From Burkholderia contaminans (GTDB lineage: Bacteria; Pseudomonadota; Gammaproteobacteria; Burkholderiales; Burkholderiaceae): DNA of 64,000 bases. The notes beneath the pieces are model-generated. The model did not search any database. It was not told the origin of the DNA and was given only the letters and a program-made list of their open reading frames with translations. The stretch lies in contig NZ_CP090642.1 of the NCBI RefSeq assembly GCF_029633825.1, positions 744,001 to 808,000 on the forward strand. The letters are read 5' to 3'. How positions within the stretch are numbered: position 1 is the first letter of the stretch; every line of letters begins with the position of its first letter. The position numbers were made by a program, and so were the translations under genes. This document shows positions 26,330 through 35,358 of the stretch, one piece after another.

Positions 26330-29300
26330 GCGCCCGCGTATCGCGTCGCCGTGGCTCGTGCTGGTGCTGGCAGGCGTCGTGCTGCTGGCCGGCTATGCGG
26401 TTGCGCCGCATGGCGGGCTGCGTGAGCGGATGGCCGCGGTGGGCGGCCCGAGCGATCTGAGTGCGGCGTATCTCGAAGCGTGGCTGAAGGTGCGGCCGCG
26501 CGACGAAGCGCTACTGGCGATGCTCGGTGAGCAATATGTGTCGCTGGGCCGGCTCGCGGACGCGGAGCGGGTCGTTCAACGAATGGACGAGGCGGCTTCC
26601 CCGCCACTGCGGCAGGCCGCGATGAAGCTGCAGCTTGCGATCGCGCAGCAACGCACGAACGAGATGCGGGCCGACGATCCGCGCCGTTCCGCTGCGCTTG
26701 CCGCATTGCGCCGGCAGATCTCCGACGCGGTCGCGCTCGACTGGCCCGATCGCGATCTCGAATGGTTCGCGCAATCCGCGGCATCGGTCGGCGCACCCGC
26801 GCTCGCGCTGCGTTTCTATGCGCGCCTCGCGCGACGCGACACCGCGCATCGCGATACGTGGGACGGATACGTGTCGCGCTACGCGCTCCAGATCGGCGAC
26901 TACAGGGAGGCGGCCGACAGCTGGTTCCGGCGTCAGCAGAACGCGACGACGCTCGGCGCGCAGCGACGCTGCTTCATCGCGGGCATTCGTGTGCTGCAGG
27001 CCGGCGATCTGACCGCCGATGCAATCGCGGTTGCGCAGCGCCAGAACGACGCGTTCATCGACGATCAGCCGACGCTCGTCGCATTGCTCGATCTCGCACG
27101 GGCGGCGCAGCGGCCGGATCTGATCGAGCGGTATGCGAAGGCGTTGGCGCGGCGTGCGGGGATCGGCGGAATTGCCTATCGGAGCAGGCGTGCGGGGCGC
27201 GTGCTCACGATGCCGGCGGTTCGCCGGTTGGGTTCGACGCTGCGGGCGTATGCGTATCTGGACGGTCCGATGGTCTGGGGCCGTGCACGTCGCGGTAGCG
27301 TCGCGTGGCAGCTCCCGGCAGGCCAGGACGGCCACGGCCCGTTCATCGACGCGGCCCGAGCGCAACGCATCGCACGGACGCAACCGCGGGCGCACATCGT
27401 GAAGGTCTCGCTGCAACGACGCGATGCAATGATGCGCTTCGTCGCCGTGACGCAGGTATCGAAGCACGCGGGAGCGGCGCAACTTCCATCGCCGCCCCCT
27501 GCCGACAGGTCCGACGTTGCTGATCTCCTCTATCAGTCGTTTCTGGAATCCGCCGATCCCGCCAATGCGCAGAAAGTCGCGCTTGCGCAGCTCGCCAAGG
27601 AACCGCATTCGGCGCTTTGGCGCGAGCGCTTGGCGCAGGTGGCCGAGTGGAACGGGGCGTCGCAGCTCGCGCTGAAGTCGTGGCTCGACTATGCGCGACA
27701 AACGGGCGACCCCGTCGGCTGGCGGAACGTTCGGCGCATCGCCCCGATGCTGGACGACGACGACGCCTATCTGGCCGCTTTGTTGCAGGCGGCACGGGCG
27801 ACGCCCAACGATCTCGAGCTCGTCGATTCCATCACCGCAACGTATGAACGCCTCGGGCGGCCGGACGACGCGATTGCGTTCCTCGACCGCCTGCCGCACG
27901 GCCGCGAAGCGAACGCGCTCGACGAACGCGCCGGTGCGCTCGCGGAACGCGCCGGCCACGACGACGAGGCGCTCGCGATCTACCGTCGGCTGCAACGGCG
28001 CGAGCCGCGCAATCCGCGCTACGCGCTGCACACCGCCAATGTCCTGTACCGCGACGGCGACTACGCGGGTGCGCTCGATGCAATGACGAACGCGAGCCGT
28101 TACGCGCAGGACGGCGACGTGGCGTTCTGGCGCAACTACGGCGAACTTGCGCGCCTGCTGCAACGCGACGATGCGGCGCACGACGCGTATCGTCACCTGC
28201 TGGCGAGCGACGCGGCAACGCCCGACGATCTGGCCGACATGTCGTACTTCTACGATGCGTACCCGATCGACGCCGGCCGCATCTCGGCGCTGCACTACCG
28301 GCGCGACCATACCGTGCGCGCGCTGCAGCAGGCGGTTTACTACTACACCGCGGCCGGCGCGATGGAACGCATCGACACGTTGCTCGCGAGCCTCACGCCG
28401 CAGGAGCGCGAGGCAGCCGAGGCGTCGCCGGGTTTTCTCGGCGTCCGTGCCGAGTACGAGCGGCAAGCGGGCCGTCCGCTCGATGCGTTGCACGATCTGC
28501 GGCGTGCGGTCGATTTGCCGGGCGCATCGGCGGATCTGGATGCGGCGCTACTGTGGACGCTGGTCGATTACGGCACGAATGCCGAGTTACGCGCGGCGCT
28601 CGACCGCTGGCGCGACAAGGCTTCGGCTGACGCGCCGCTGTGGGGACCGTATGCCGCGGCCCAACTGCGCCTGAACCGGCCCGTCGATGCGCTCGAATAT
28701 CTGCGTCGTCAGGCCGTGATGATGTCGCACGATCCGCTGTGGCTGCTCACGTATGCCGATGCGCAGGAAATGGCAGGACGTCCGGATCTCGCGTGGTCGA
28801 TTCGTCGCAAGGTGTGGCTGCAGATCGGCGCATTCGGCCGGACGCAGGTGCGGCAGACGCCGCAGGAACGGGATGCACCGTCCTCGTCGTCGCGACGAAC
28901 GACGCACGAGCGGCAAGCCGCGCAACCCATGCAGCGCGGTGTTCCGGCGCGTACATCGCAGGACATCGAGACGCGCCTGGAGCTGCGCAGCCGCGGCGTC
29001 GATCTGGCTGCGCAATATTCGAACGCCGACCACGCGGTCGCGCTGCTCGACGAACTCCTGAAGGACGGCTCGGCGGCGGCCGATTTCATCAGCGAACGCC
29101 GTACCTTGCTCGGCGATGCACGCGGTCTTTCGCCGCTTCAATCGTCGGCGCGGGGCCACACGAAATCGATGCAGGACATGCTGGAAAAAGACCGCCGTGC
29201 GTACGCCGCGGTCGCGCAGGAGGTGGCGATTACATGGGCGCTGTCGCACGAGGCGAATCCGCTTGCGAAGCGGTGGCTCGCGTTGCAGGCGGCGAACCTG

Positions 29301-30452
29301 TTCGCACGGCCGGCGTCCGCGCAATTGACCGTCGCGCTTGCCGACGGCGACATCGGAACGATGGAGCGTCTGCTCGATCAGGGCGTGCACCTGCCGCGCT
29401 ACGACCGGATCGATGCGGCCCAAGCCGTCGACCGTCCGGCGCAAGCGCAAGCGCTCGCGTTCGACGGCCTCGATGGCGCGCCCGACGACAGTGAAATGCA
29501 CCGGCGCTTCGTCGAAACCGCGCTCGAGCGGCCGCAGTCGCTCGACGCGAGCATGACGCGCTACGCGGAACGTCCGCTCGACTACAGCGAGCAGACGATC
29601 GCGGCAAGCCGCCGGATCGCCGGGCATTACCTGATCGGCATGACCGCCGCGCTGGACCTCCAGCGATCGACGGACGCGTCGCAACTGGTCGACGTGCCCT
29701 CGGCGGACCGCTCGCTGGTCGTCCATGCCGGGCGGCAGGCGCGTGACGACGCGTTCACGGTGAGTGCGGGCCGCCGCGAAGGACTCGACGCCTTCTATAC
29801 GATCGGACTGGGCGCGGAATTCGGACGCAACGGACCGCTGCGGTTCGGCATACGTGCGGGCCGCGATCAGGTCGCCGATGAACTGCCGACGTTGCGGATC
29901 GGCGGGATGAAGGACAACCTGATCGCCGATGGAAGCTGGCAGGCGAACGAACGCGTGACGGTGTCCGGCCGTGTCGAGATGGACCGCTTCTACAGCCAGG
30001 CGCGCACCTATCTCGGTAGCGGCGTGCTGTCGACCGCGCAGGTGAGCTATCGAATTCGGACGGCGTACCCGGACTATACGATCCGCGTCGTCGGCACGCA
30101 TGGCGATTATGGTGCGGGAGGGCGGGCGGACGCGCTGATTTCGTCGCTTCTGCCCGCCGCGAGCCGCTCGGCCTCCGCAGGAAACTTCGTGCCGGCCACG
30201 TACACGCAATACGGATTGTTCGCGGGATTCGGGGCCGATCTGCGCGAGCGGTACACGCATCGGTGGCGGCCGTTTCTCGAGGTCGGCGTCGTGCACGATT
30301 CGATCCAGGGCAACGGAGCTACCATCGATGCCGGCATCGCGGGTTCGGTGCTCGGCGGGGATCACGCGGCATTGTTCATCGAGCACCAGCGTGTATCACG
30401 CCTCGGCACACCTGTGACGGTGGTCGGCGCGCAGTACCGCTGGCTTTATTGA
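26319..30452 (+). CDS. pelB: PelB, Pel export porin with TPR scaffold
   Basis: 1377 residues, longer than the roughly 1190 of P. aeruginosa PelB. A GTG start overlaps the end of pelA by 11 bases. TM anchor at about 11-28, then a long helical TPR region in the periplasm, and a C-terminal beta-barrel (from about 1120, segments such as LRFGIRAGRD and YTIRVVGTHGDYG) ending in the aromatic VTVVGAQYRWLY. Extra length comes partly from a non-TPR insert near 290-395 (LRAYAYLDGPMVWGR) and a Ser/Arg-rich linker near 855-880. PelB exports Pel across the outer membrane and binds PelA with its TPRs. Confidence 0.92.
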   Translation: MTGKRPRIASPWLVLVLAGVVLLAGYAVAPHGGLRERMAAVGGPSDLSAAYLEAWLKVRPRDEALLAMLGEQYVSLGRLADAERVVQRMDEAASPPLRQAAMKLQLAIAQQRTNEMRADDPRRSAALAALRRQISDAVALDWPDRDLEWFAQSAASVGAPALALRFYARLARRDTAHRDTWDGYVSRYALQIGDYREAADSWFRRQQNATTLGAQRRCFIAGIRVLQAGDLTADAIAVAQRQNDAFIDDQPTLVALLDLARAAQRPDLIERYAKALARRAGIGGIAYRSRRAGRVLTMPAVRRLGSTLRAYAYLDGPMVWGRARRGSVAWQLPAGQDGHGPFIDAARAQRIARTQPRAHIVKVSLQRRDAMMRFVAVTQVSKHAGAAQLPSPPPADRSDVADLLYQSFLESADPANAQKVALAQLAKEPHSALWRERLAQVAEWNGASQLALKSWLDYARQTGDPVGWRNVRRIAPMLDDDDAYLAALLQAARATPNDLELVDSITATYERLGRPDDAIAFLDRLPHGREANALDERAGALAERAGHDDEALAIYRRLQRREPRNPRYALHTANVLYRDGDYAGALDAMTNASRYAQDGDVAFWRNYGELARLLQRDDAAHDAYRHLLASDAATPDDLADMSYFYDAYPIDAGRISALHYRRDHTVRALQQAVYYYTAAGAMERIDTLLASLTPQEREAAEASPGFLGVRAEYERQAGRPLDALHDLRRAVDLPGASADLDAALLWTLVDYGTNAELRAALDRWRDKASADAPLWGPYAAAQLRLNRPVDALEYLRRQAVMMSHDPLWLLTYADAQEMAGRPDLAWSIRRKVWLQIGAFGRTQVRQTPQERDAPSSSSRRTTHERQAAQPMQRGVPARTSQDIETRLELRSRGVDLAAQYSNADHAVALLDELLKDGSAAADFISERRTLLGDARGLSPLQSSARGHTKSMQDMLEKDRRAYAAVAQEVAITWALSHEANPLAKRWLALQAANLFARPASAQLTVALADGDIGTMERLLDQGVHLPRYDRIDAAQAVDRPAQAQALAFDGLDGAPDDSEMHRRFVETALERPQSLDASMTRYAERPLDYSEQTIAASRRIAGHYLIGMTAALDLQRSTDASQLVDVPSADRSLVVHAGRQARDDAFTVSAGRREGLDAFYTIGLGAEFGRNGPLRFGIRAGRDQVADELPTLRIGGMKDNLIADGSWQANERVTVSGRVEMDRFYSQARTYLGSGVLSTAQVSYRIRTAYPDYTIRVVGTHGDYGAGGRADALISSLLPAASRSASAGNFVPATYTQYGLFAGFGADLRERYTHRWRPFLEVGVVHDSIQGNGATIDAGIAGSVLGGDHAALFIEHQRVSRLGTPVTVVGAQYRWLY

Positions 30453-30533
30453 TTCCGGTTTCCATCGTGGCGCGGCGCGAACGGAACGATGCGCACGATG
30501 ATGCATACGACGAAGTGAGTAGGGAGTGGTTCG

Positions 30534-31121
30534 ATGAATGAAATGAACGAAGCGGCTGTACGGTTCGGATGGTTGCGCTGCGCGAAGGCGGCCCGGCTCG
30601 TCCGCTGGGGCGCGGCGATCGCGCTGTCGACGGCGGTGCTCGCCGGCTGCGGCTCGATGCGACAGACCGCGGCGCCGACGCTCGCGGCCAGCGATGCGGT
30701 GGCGATCGGGCCGATTGCGAACTTCACCGAAACGCCCGCGGCGGGCGGGAGCGCCGCGGCGCTCGCGGCGACCGTATTGCGCGCGAACGGGCTGGCCGAC
30801 GTGCGTCTCGCGCCGGCCGACGCCGATGGCAACGCGATGTTCGACACCGCGCAGCGCGACACGGGCGAGCGTCGGCTCGCGTGGGCGCGCGAGCATCGCG
30901 TGAAGTACGTGCTGGCCGGCGCCGTCGAGGAGTGGCGCTACAAGGTGGGGGTCGACGGCGAGCCGGTCGCGGGCCTGACCTTCGAACTCGTCGACGTCGA
31001 GTCGGGCCGGGTCGTCTGGAGCGCGGCGGGCACGCGCAGCGGCTGGAGCCGTTCAAGTCTGTCCGGCGTCGCGAATGCGCTGGTCGGCCGCCTGCTCGCG
31101 CCGTTGCGGCCGCACTCGTGA
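30534..31121 (+). CDS. pelC: PelC, outer-membrane lipoprotein of the Pel exporter
   Basis: 195 residues with a lipobox VLAGC (Cys near residue 39), so an acylated outer-membrane protein. The mature part matches the PelC layout: VAIGPIANFTETPAAGG, YVLAGAVEEWRYK and LTFELVDVESGRVVWSA. In P. aeruginosa PelC forms a 12-subunit ring that guides the polysaccharide to PelB. GGGAG precedes the ATG at 30534. It lies 81 bases after pelB. Confidence 0.9.
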   Translation: MNEMNEAAVRFGWLRCAKAARLVRWGAAIALSTAVLAGCGSMRQTAAPTLAASDAVAIGPIANFTETPAAGGSAAALAATVLRANGLADVRLAPADADGNAMFDTAQRDTGERRLAWAREHRVKYVLAGAVEEWRYKVGVDGEPVAGLTFELVDVESGRVVWSAAGTRSGWSRSSLSGVANALVGRLLAPLRPHS

Positions 31122-31155
31122 TGCGCGCCCGACACGACCGCACCGGGGGACGACC

Positions 31156-32616
31156 ATGAGCGCCGCGAACGCTACCGGCAACCGTCACGGCGGAAAGGGC
31201 CCGGCGCCGGCGTCGCTCCGGTCGCGCCAGACGAATCCGTTCGGTCATCTGGGCGCGGTACGCCGTCTCGTCGCGCCTGCCGCTGCACGGCCGATATCGG
31301 TCGTGGAAACGATCGTGTTCATGCTGATCGTGCTTGCGCTTGCATGGCACTTCGACCGGAGCGATCCGCTGCTGCTGCGTGCGGATTTTCCGTGGCTGTG
31401 GTTCGGCCCGTTCATCGTCGCGCTGCGTTACGGGACGCTGCTCGGACTGCTCGCGAACGCGCTGATGATCGGTGCATGGCAATGCGTCGCCCACCTGCAT
31501 CCCGCCGCGGCCGGCGAAGCGTGGCCGCTGCAGCGCTTCGCCGGCGGGTTGCTGCAGACGATCGTCGTCGGCCATTTCGGCGACACGTGGGGCGCTCGCG
31601 CCAATCGGGCGAACGCGCTCAACGACTATCTGAACGACCGGCTCGTCGCGATCACGAAGAGCCACTACCTGATGCGCCTGTCGCACGAGCGGCTGGAAAA
31701 GGATCTGCTGTCGAAGCCGACCACGCTGCGGGATTCGATCACCGAATTGCGCCGCCTGTCGCTCGCGCACGGATTCGATGCGCCGCCGCAGGGCGCGGCG
31801 AGCAAGGTGCGGCTACCCGGTGCGCACGCGCTGCTCGAATTCGTCGCACAGGCATGTCAGATCGAGGTGGCGGCGCTGTATCCGGTCGAAGGTGCGACGA
31901 ACTCGCCCAGAATCGTGTGCGAACCGGTTGCGCGGCTCGGCGATGCATTCGATTTCGATCCGCGCGACGGCCTCGTGGCCCGAGCGCTCGAGACGAAATG
32001 CGTCGCCCATCCGAAAAGCAGCAGCGACGTGGCGCCGAATACGGCACTGCTGGTCGCCGCGCCGGTCGTGTGCGCCGACGGCCGCTTGATCGCGTTGCTC
32101 GCGATCAAGCGCATGCCGTTTCTGTCGCTGAACTTCGACAATCTGCAACTGCTGCTGGTGCTGCTCGGCTATTACGCGGACGGCGTCGAGCATGCGGCGT
32201 GCGTGCGCGACGTGGTGGCGGCAGTACCGGCATGCCCGTACGAATTCGCGCTCGACATCGCGCGTCTGACGCGCCTGCAGCGCGAGTCGGGGATCGCGTC
32301 GTCGCTGGTTGCGCTCGTGTTCCAGCACGACGAGGCGGACGATTCGCTGTTCGAGCATGTGGTGCGCGGGCGCCGTTCGCTCGATCTCATATGGCCGCTG
32401 AGGACGCCGACGCAATCGGTGCTCGTGAACCTGATGCCGGCAACCGATACGGCCGGCGTCGACGGCTATCTCGCACGCATCGAGGCGAGCCTCGATGCGC
32501 AGTTCGGTCTCGATCTCGAAGGCGCGCGGATCGGCGTGCATACGCTGCATCTGGGCAGCCTCGAACCGGGGCCGGCATTGCAGCGCCTGCTGAAGGGAAG
32601 CGGCGTTCATGTGTAG
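31156..32616 (+). CDS. pelD: PelD, c-di-GMP receptor of the Pel synthase
   Basis: 486 residues: several membrane segments at about 48-145, a helical linker, a GAF domain (about 215-345), and a degenerate GGDEF domain. The c-di-GMP site RxxD is present at 407-410 (GRRSLD), matching the R-x-x-D that binds the dinucleotide in P. aeruginosa PelD; no GG(D/E)EF active site is seen, as expected. Binding switches on Pel synthesis at the inner membrane. ATG 31156 has GGGGGA upstream. Overlaps pelE by 8 bases. Confidence 0.92.
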   Translation: MSAANATGNRHGGKGPAPASLRSRQTNPFGHLGAVRRLVAPAAARPISVVETIVFMLIVLALAWHFDRSDPLLLRADFPWLWFGPFIVALRYGTLLGLLANALMIGAWQCVAHLHPAAAGEAWPLQRFAGGLLQTIVVGHFGDTWGARANRANALNDYLNDRLVAITKSHYLMRLSHERLEKDLLSKPTTLRDSITELRRLSLAHGFDAPPQGAASKVRLPGAHALLEFVAQACQIEVAALYPVEGATNSPRIVCEPVARLGDAFDFDPRDGLVARALETKCVAHPKSSSDVAPNTALLVAAPVVCADGRLIALLAIKRMPFLSLNFDNLQLLLVLLGYYADGVEHAACVRDVVAAVPACPYEFALDIARLTRLQRESGIASSLVALVFQHDEADDSLFEHVVRGRRSLDLIWPLRTPTQSVLVNLMPATDTAGVDGYLARIEASLDAQFGLDLEGARIGVHTLHLGSLEPGPALQRLLKGSGVHV

Positions 32617-33715
32617 GCTGCGATCCGGTTCGTGGGCGCCCAGTCCGGGGCGCCACGCGTTACGGGTGCCGCCGGCGTCGATGCTGGCCGCACTCGCGTC
32701 GTCCGTCGGCATTGCGATCGTCGCGGCGCTGCAGTATGCCGTGCTCGCGCGGTTCGGCGGGTTCGCCCAGGCGGGGGCGGCGATGCCCGTTCCCGCACCG
32801 CCGGTTGACCCCCTGTGGCCCGTGTTCGGCGCGATGGTGGCAGGCGGCGCGGCGCAGGCGGTGCTGTACCGGCAGTTGCTGCCGCAACGTTACCGAACGC
32901 CGCGCAACGGGACGCTCGCGGCGCTCTGGCTCGCATGCACGTTCGTGCCCGTCGGCGGCGGCCTTGTCGTGCTGGCGAGTGGTGTGTGGGCGGCTTGCTG
33001 GCCCGCGAAGCAGGACGACGACGCATACGCCGACGTGCCTTTGCCCGAATTCGTCACCTATCTCGTGTCGCGCGTCTCGCACGGCGGCGGTGCGCGTCTG
33101 CAGGCGCGTCTCGTGAATACGCGGGTGGCCGCGTCGGATCGTCTTTCCGCGCTGGTGGCGATCCAGAGCATGCCGACGCGCACGACCGGCACGCTGCTGC
33201 GCGATCTGCTCGCCGATCCTCTCGAAGACGTGCGGCTCATTGCATACGGCACGCTCGACCGCGCCGAGAACGAGATCGCGCAGAACATCTTCCGCGCGCA
33301 GCAGACGCTCGACGCCGCCCACGACGACGCAACGCGCCAGGCGACCCATCGCCGGCTTGCCGAGCTGTACTTCGAGCTGGTCTATCAGAATCTCGTGCTC
33401 GGCGCGGTGCACGGGCACACGCGCGAACAGGCCGACCGCCACGCGCAGGCCGCGCTCGCGATCGACGAAGGCGACGCGGCGATGTGGCTCGTTCGCGGCC
33501 GCCTCGCACTCGCGACCGGCGACGCGGATGCAGCAGTGCAATACATGAGCCGCGCGCTCGAATGGGGCTTTCCGCGCGAGCGTCTCGTGCCGTGGCTTGC
33601 GGAGGCCGCGTTCCTGCGCGGCGAGTATTCGCGTGCGGCCGAGCTGCTCGCGTCGCTCGGCAACGCGGCCGCGCTGCCCGTTCTCAATCCCGTCGTTCGC
33701 TACTGGTCGTCATGA
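32609..33715 (+). CDS. pelE: PelE, inner-membrane TPR protein
   Basis: 368 residues. Two membrane segments (about 24-42 and 100-125, the second around FVPVGGGLVVLASGVWAACW) precede a helical TPR-like region with AERGDAAMWLVRGRLALATGD-like repeats. PelE is part of the PelDEFG synthase and docks PelF. The ATG at 32609 lies inside the pelD end, with AAGGGAAG eight bases upstream. The N-terminal 20 residues are longer than usual; an internal ATG near residue 25 is an alternative start. The stop overlaps pelF (ATGA). Confidence 0.88.
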   Translation: MCRLRSGSWAPSPGRHALRVPPASMLAALASSVGIAIVAALQYAVLARFGGFAQAGAAMPVPAPPVDPLWPVFGAMVAGGAAQAVLYRQLLPQRYRTPRNGTLAALWLACTFVPVGGGLVVLASGVWAACWPAKQDDDAYADVPLPEFVTYLVSRVSHGGGARLQARLVNTRVAASDRLSALVAIQSMPTRTTGTLLRDLLADPLEDVRLIAYGTLDRAENEIAQNIFRAQQTLDAAHDDATRQATHRRLAELYFELVYQNLVLGAVHGHTREQADRHAQAALAIDEGDAAMWLVRGRLALATGDADAAVQYMSRALEWGFPRERLVPWLAEAAFLRGEYSRAAELLASLGNAAALPVLNPVVRYWSS

Positions 33716-35358
33716 ATCCGTCCATTCACCGCCGTGCCGGTCCGTCGACCGCGATCGACGTCTGCCTGCTGCTCGAAGGCACGTTCCCGTATGTGCGAGG
33801 CGGCGTATCGAGTTGGGTCAACGAGATGATCCGTGCATATCCGCACAAGCGTTTCGCGATCGTGTTCATCGGCAGCCGGGAAGACGACTATCATGGCGCC
33901 GCATACGCGTTGCCCGACAACGTCGTTCACTTCGAATCCCATTATCTGTATGGCGACGTGCCTGCCGATACGGGCGGCGCACGGCAGATTCCCGGCGACC
34001 CCGAAGCGTTCAAGCGTTCGGCTGCGCTGCACGATGCGTGGCGAGGGCTGAGCGCGGACGGCGTCGCGGCGAACCCGGCTGCACTGATGGCCGACCTGGT
34101 CCAACTGATCGGCGATGACGGACCGCTGAACGAGCAGCAGTTTTCCACCAGCCGCGCGGCGTGGGACTTCATCGTCGAGCGTTATCACCGCTACTGCACC
34201 GACCCTTCCTTCACCGACTACTTCTGGACGGTTCGGATCATGCACAAGCCGCTGTGGCAGCTTGCGCGGATCGCACGCGGGCTGCCGCCGGCGCGGGTCT
34301 ATCACACCGTGTCGACGGGTTATGCGGGCTTTCTCGGTGCGCTGTTGCATTACCGAACGGGCCGACCGCTGCTCGTTTCCGAGCACGGCATCTATACCAA
34401 GGAACGCAAGATCGATCTGCTGCAGAGCGAGTGGATCCGCGACAACCGGGGCGCGTTCGAGCGGGACGTATCGACGATCAGCTATTTCCGCGCGCTGTGG
34501 GTGCGTTTCTTTGAAGCGCTCGGCAAGCTCGCATACGACGCGGCCGACGAGATCGTCGCGCTCTATGAGGCCAATCGACACCGTCAGATCGCTGACGGGG
34601 CCGATGCCGCCCGGACCCGCAACATTCCGAACGGCGTCGACGTGGACGGCTTCGCACCGCTGCTGGACAAGCGGGACGGCGGCCCGCGCCGCATCGTCGC
34701 GCTGATCGGCCGTGTGGTGCCGATCAAGGACATCAAGACGTTCGTCCGCGCGATGTTCATCGCATCGCGGACGATGCCGGAAATCGAAGGCTGGATCGTC
34801 GGGCCGGAAGAAGAGGATCCCGCGTATGCGCTGGAATGCCGGGCGCTCGCGCAGAGCCTCGGGCTCGCGACGACGGTGCGCTTTCTCGGCTTTCAGCGGA
34901 TTCACGACATTTTGCCGAAAGTCGACGTGCTCGCGCTGACGTCGATCAGCGAGGCGCTCCCGCTCGTCGTGCTCGAAGGCTTCGCGGCCGGCGTGCCGTC
35001 GATTACGACGGACGTCGGGTCGTGCCGGCAACTGATCGAAGGGCTCGGAGAGGACGACCGCGCGTTCGGGGCCGCCGGTGCGGTCGTGCCGATCGCGAAT
35101 CCTGCCGCGTTCGCGCAGGCGTCGCTCGACCTGCTCGGCGACGCGCAGCGCTGGCAGGCCGCGCAGCAAGCCGGCCTCTCCCGGGTCCGACGCTTCTACA
35201 CGCGCGCACAGATGATCGACCGGTATCGGGCGTTGTACGATGCGCTCGCGATCGCCCCCGACGGGATGCGTCGCGGGCGTCCGTTCGAAGCCGGTTGCCC
35301 GGTGCATCAAGCGGGTGCGGGCGTGGCTGCATCCGGCTCGCGCAACGAGGGCCGCTGA
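33712..35358 (+). CDS. pelF: PelF, UDP-sugar glycosyltransferase (GT4)
   Basis: 548 residues, GT-B fold. N-terminal CLLLEGTFPYVRGGVSSWV and C-terminal NIPNGVDVDGF and ALIGRVVPIKDIKTF are PelF signatures. The E-x7-E of retaining GT4 enzymes is present in ITSISEALPLVVLEGFAAG. It is soluble and builds the Pel chain from UDP-GalNAc/GlcNAc at the cytoplasmic face with PelD, PelE and PelG. Compared with the usual 500-510 residues it has a C-terminal tail of about 35 residues rich in Gly/Ala. ATG overlaps the pelE stop. Confidence 0.92.
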   Translation: MNPSIHRRAGPSTAIDVCLLLEGTFPYVRGGVSSWVNEMIRAYPHKRFAIVFIGSREDDYHGAAYALPDNVVHFESHYLYGDVPADTGGARQIPGDPEAFKRSAALHDAWRGLSADGVAANPAALMADLVQLIGDDGPLNEQQFSTSRAAWDFIVERYHRYCTDPSFTDYFWTVRIMHKPLWQLARIARGLPPARVYHTVSTGYAGFLGALLHYRTGRPLLVSEHGIYTKERKIDLLQSEWIRDNRGAFERDVSTISYFRALWVRFFEALGKLAYDAADEIVALYEANRHRQIADGADAARTRNIPNGVDVDGFAPLLDKRDGGPRRIVALIGRVVPIKDIKTFVRAMFIASRTMPEIEGWIVGPEEEDPAYALECRALAQSLGLATTVRFLGFQRIHDILPKVDVLALTSISEALPLVVLEGFAAGVPSITTDVGSCRQLIEGLGEDDRAFGAAGAVVPIANPAAFAQASLDLLGDAQRWQAAQQAGLSRVRRFYTRAQMIDRYRALYDALAIAPDGMRRGRPFEAGCPVHQAGAGVAASGSRNEGR

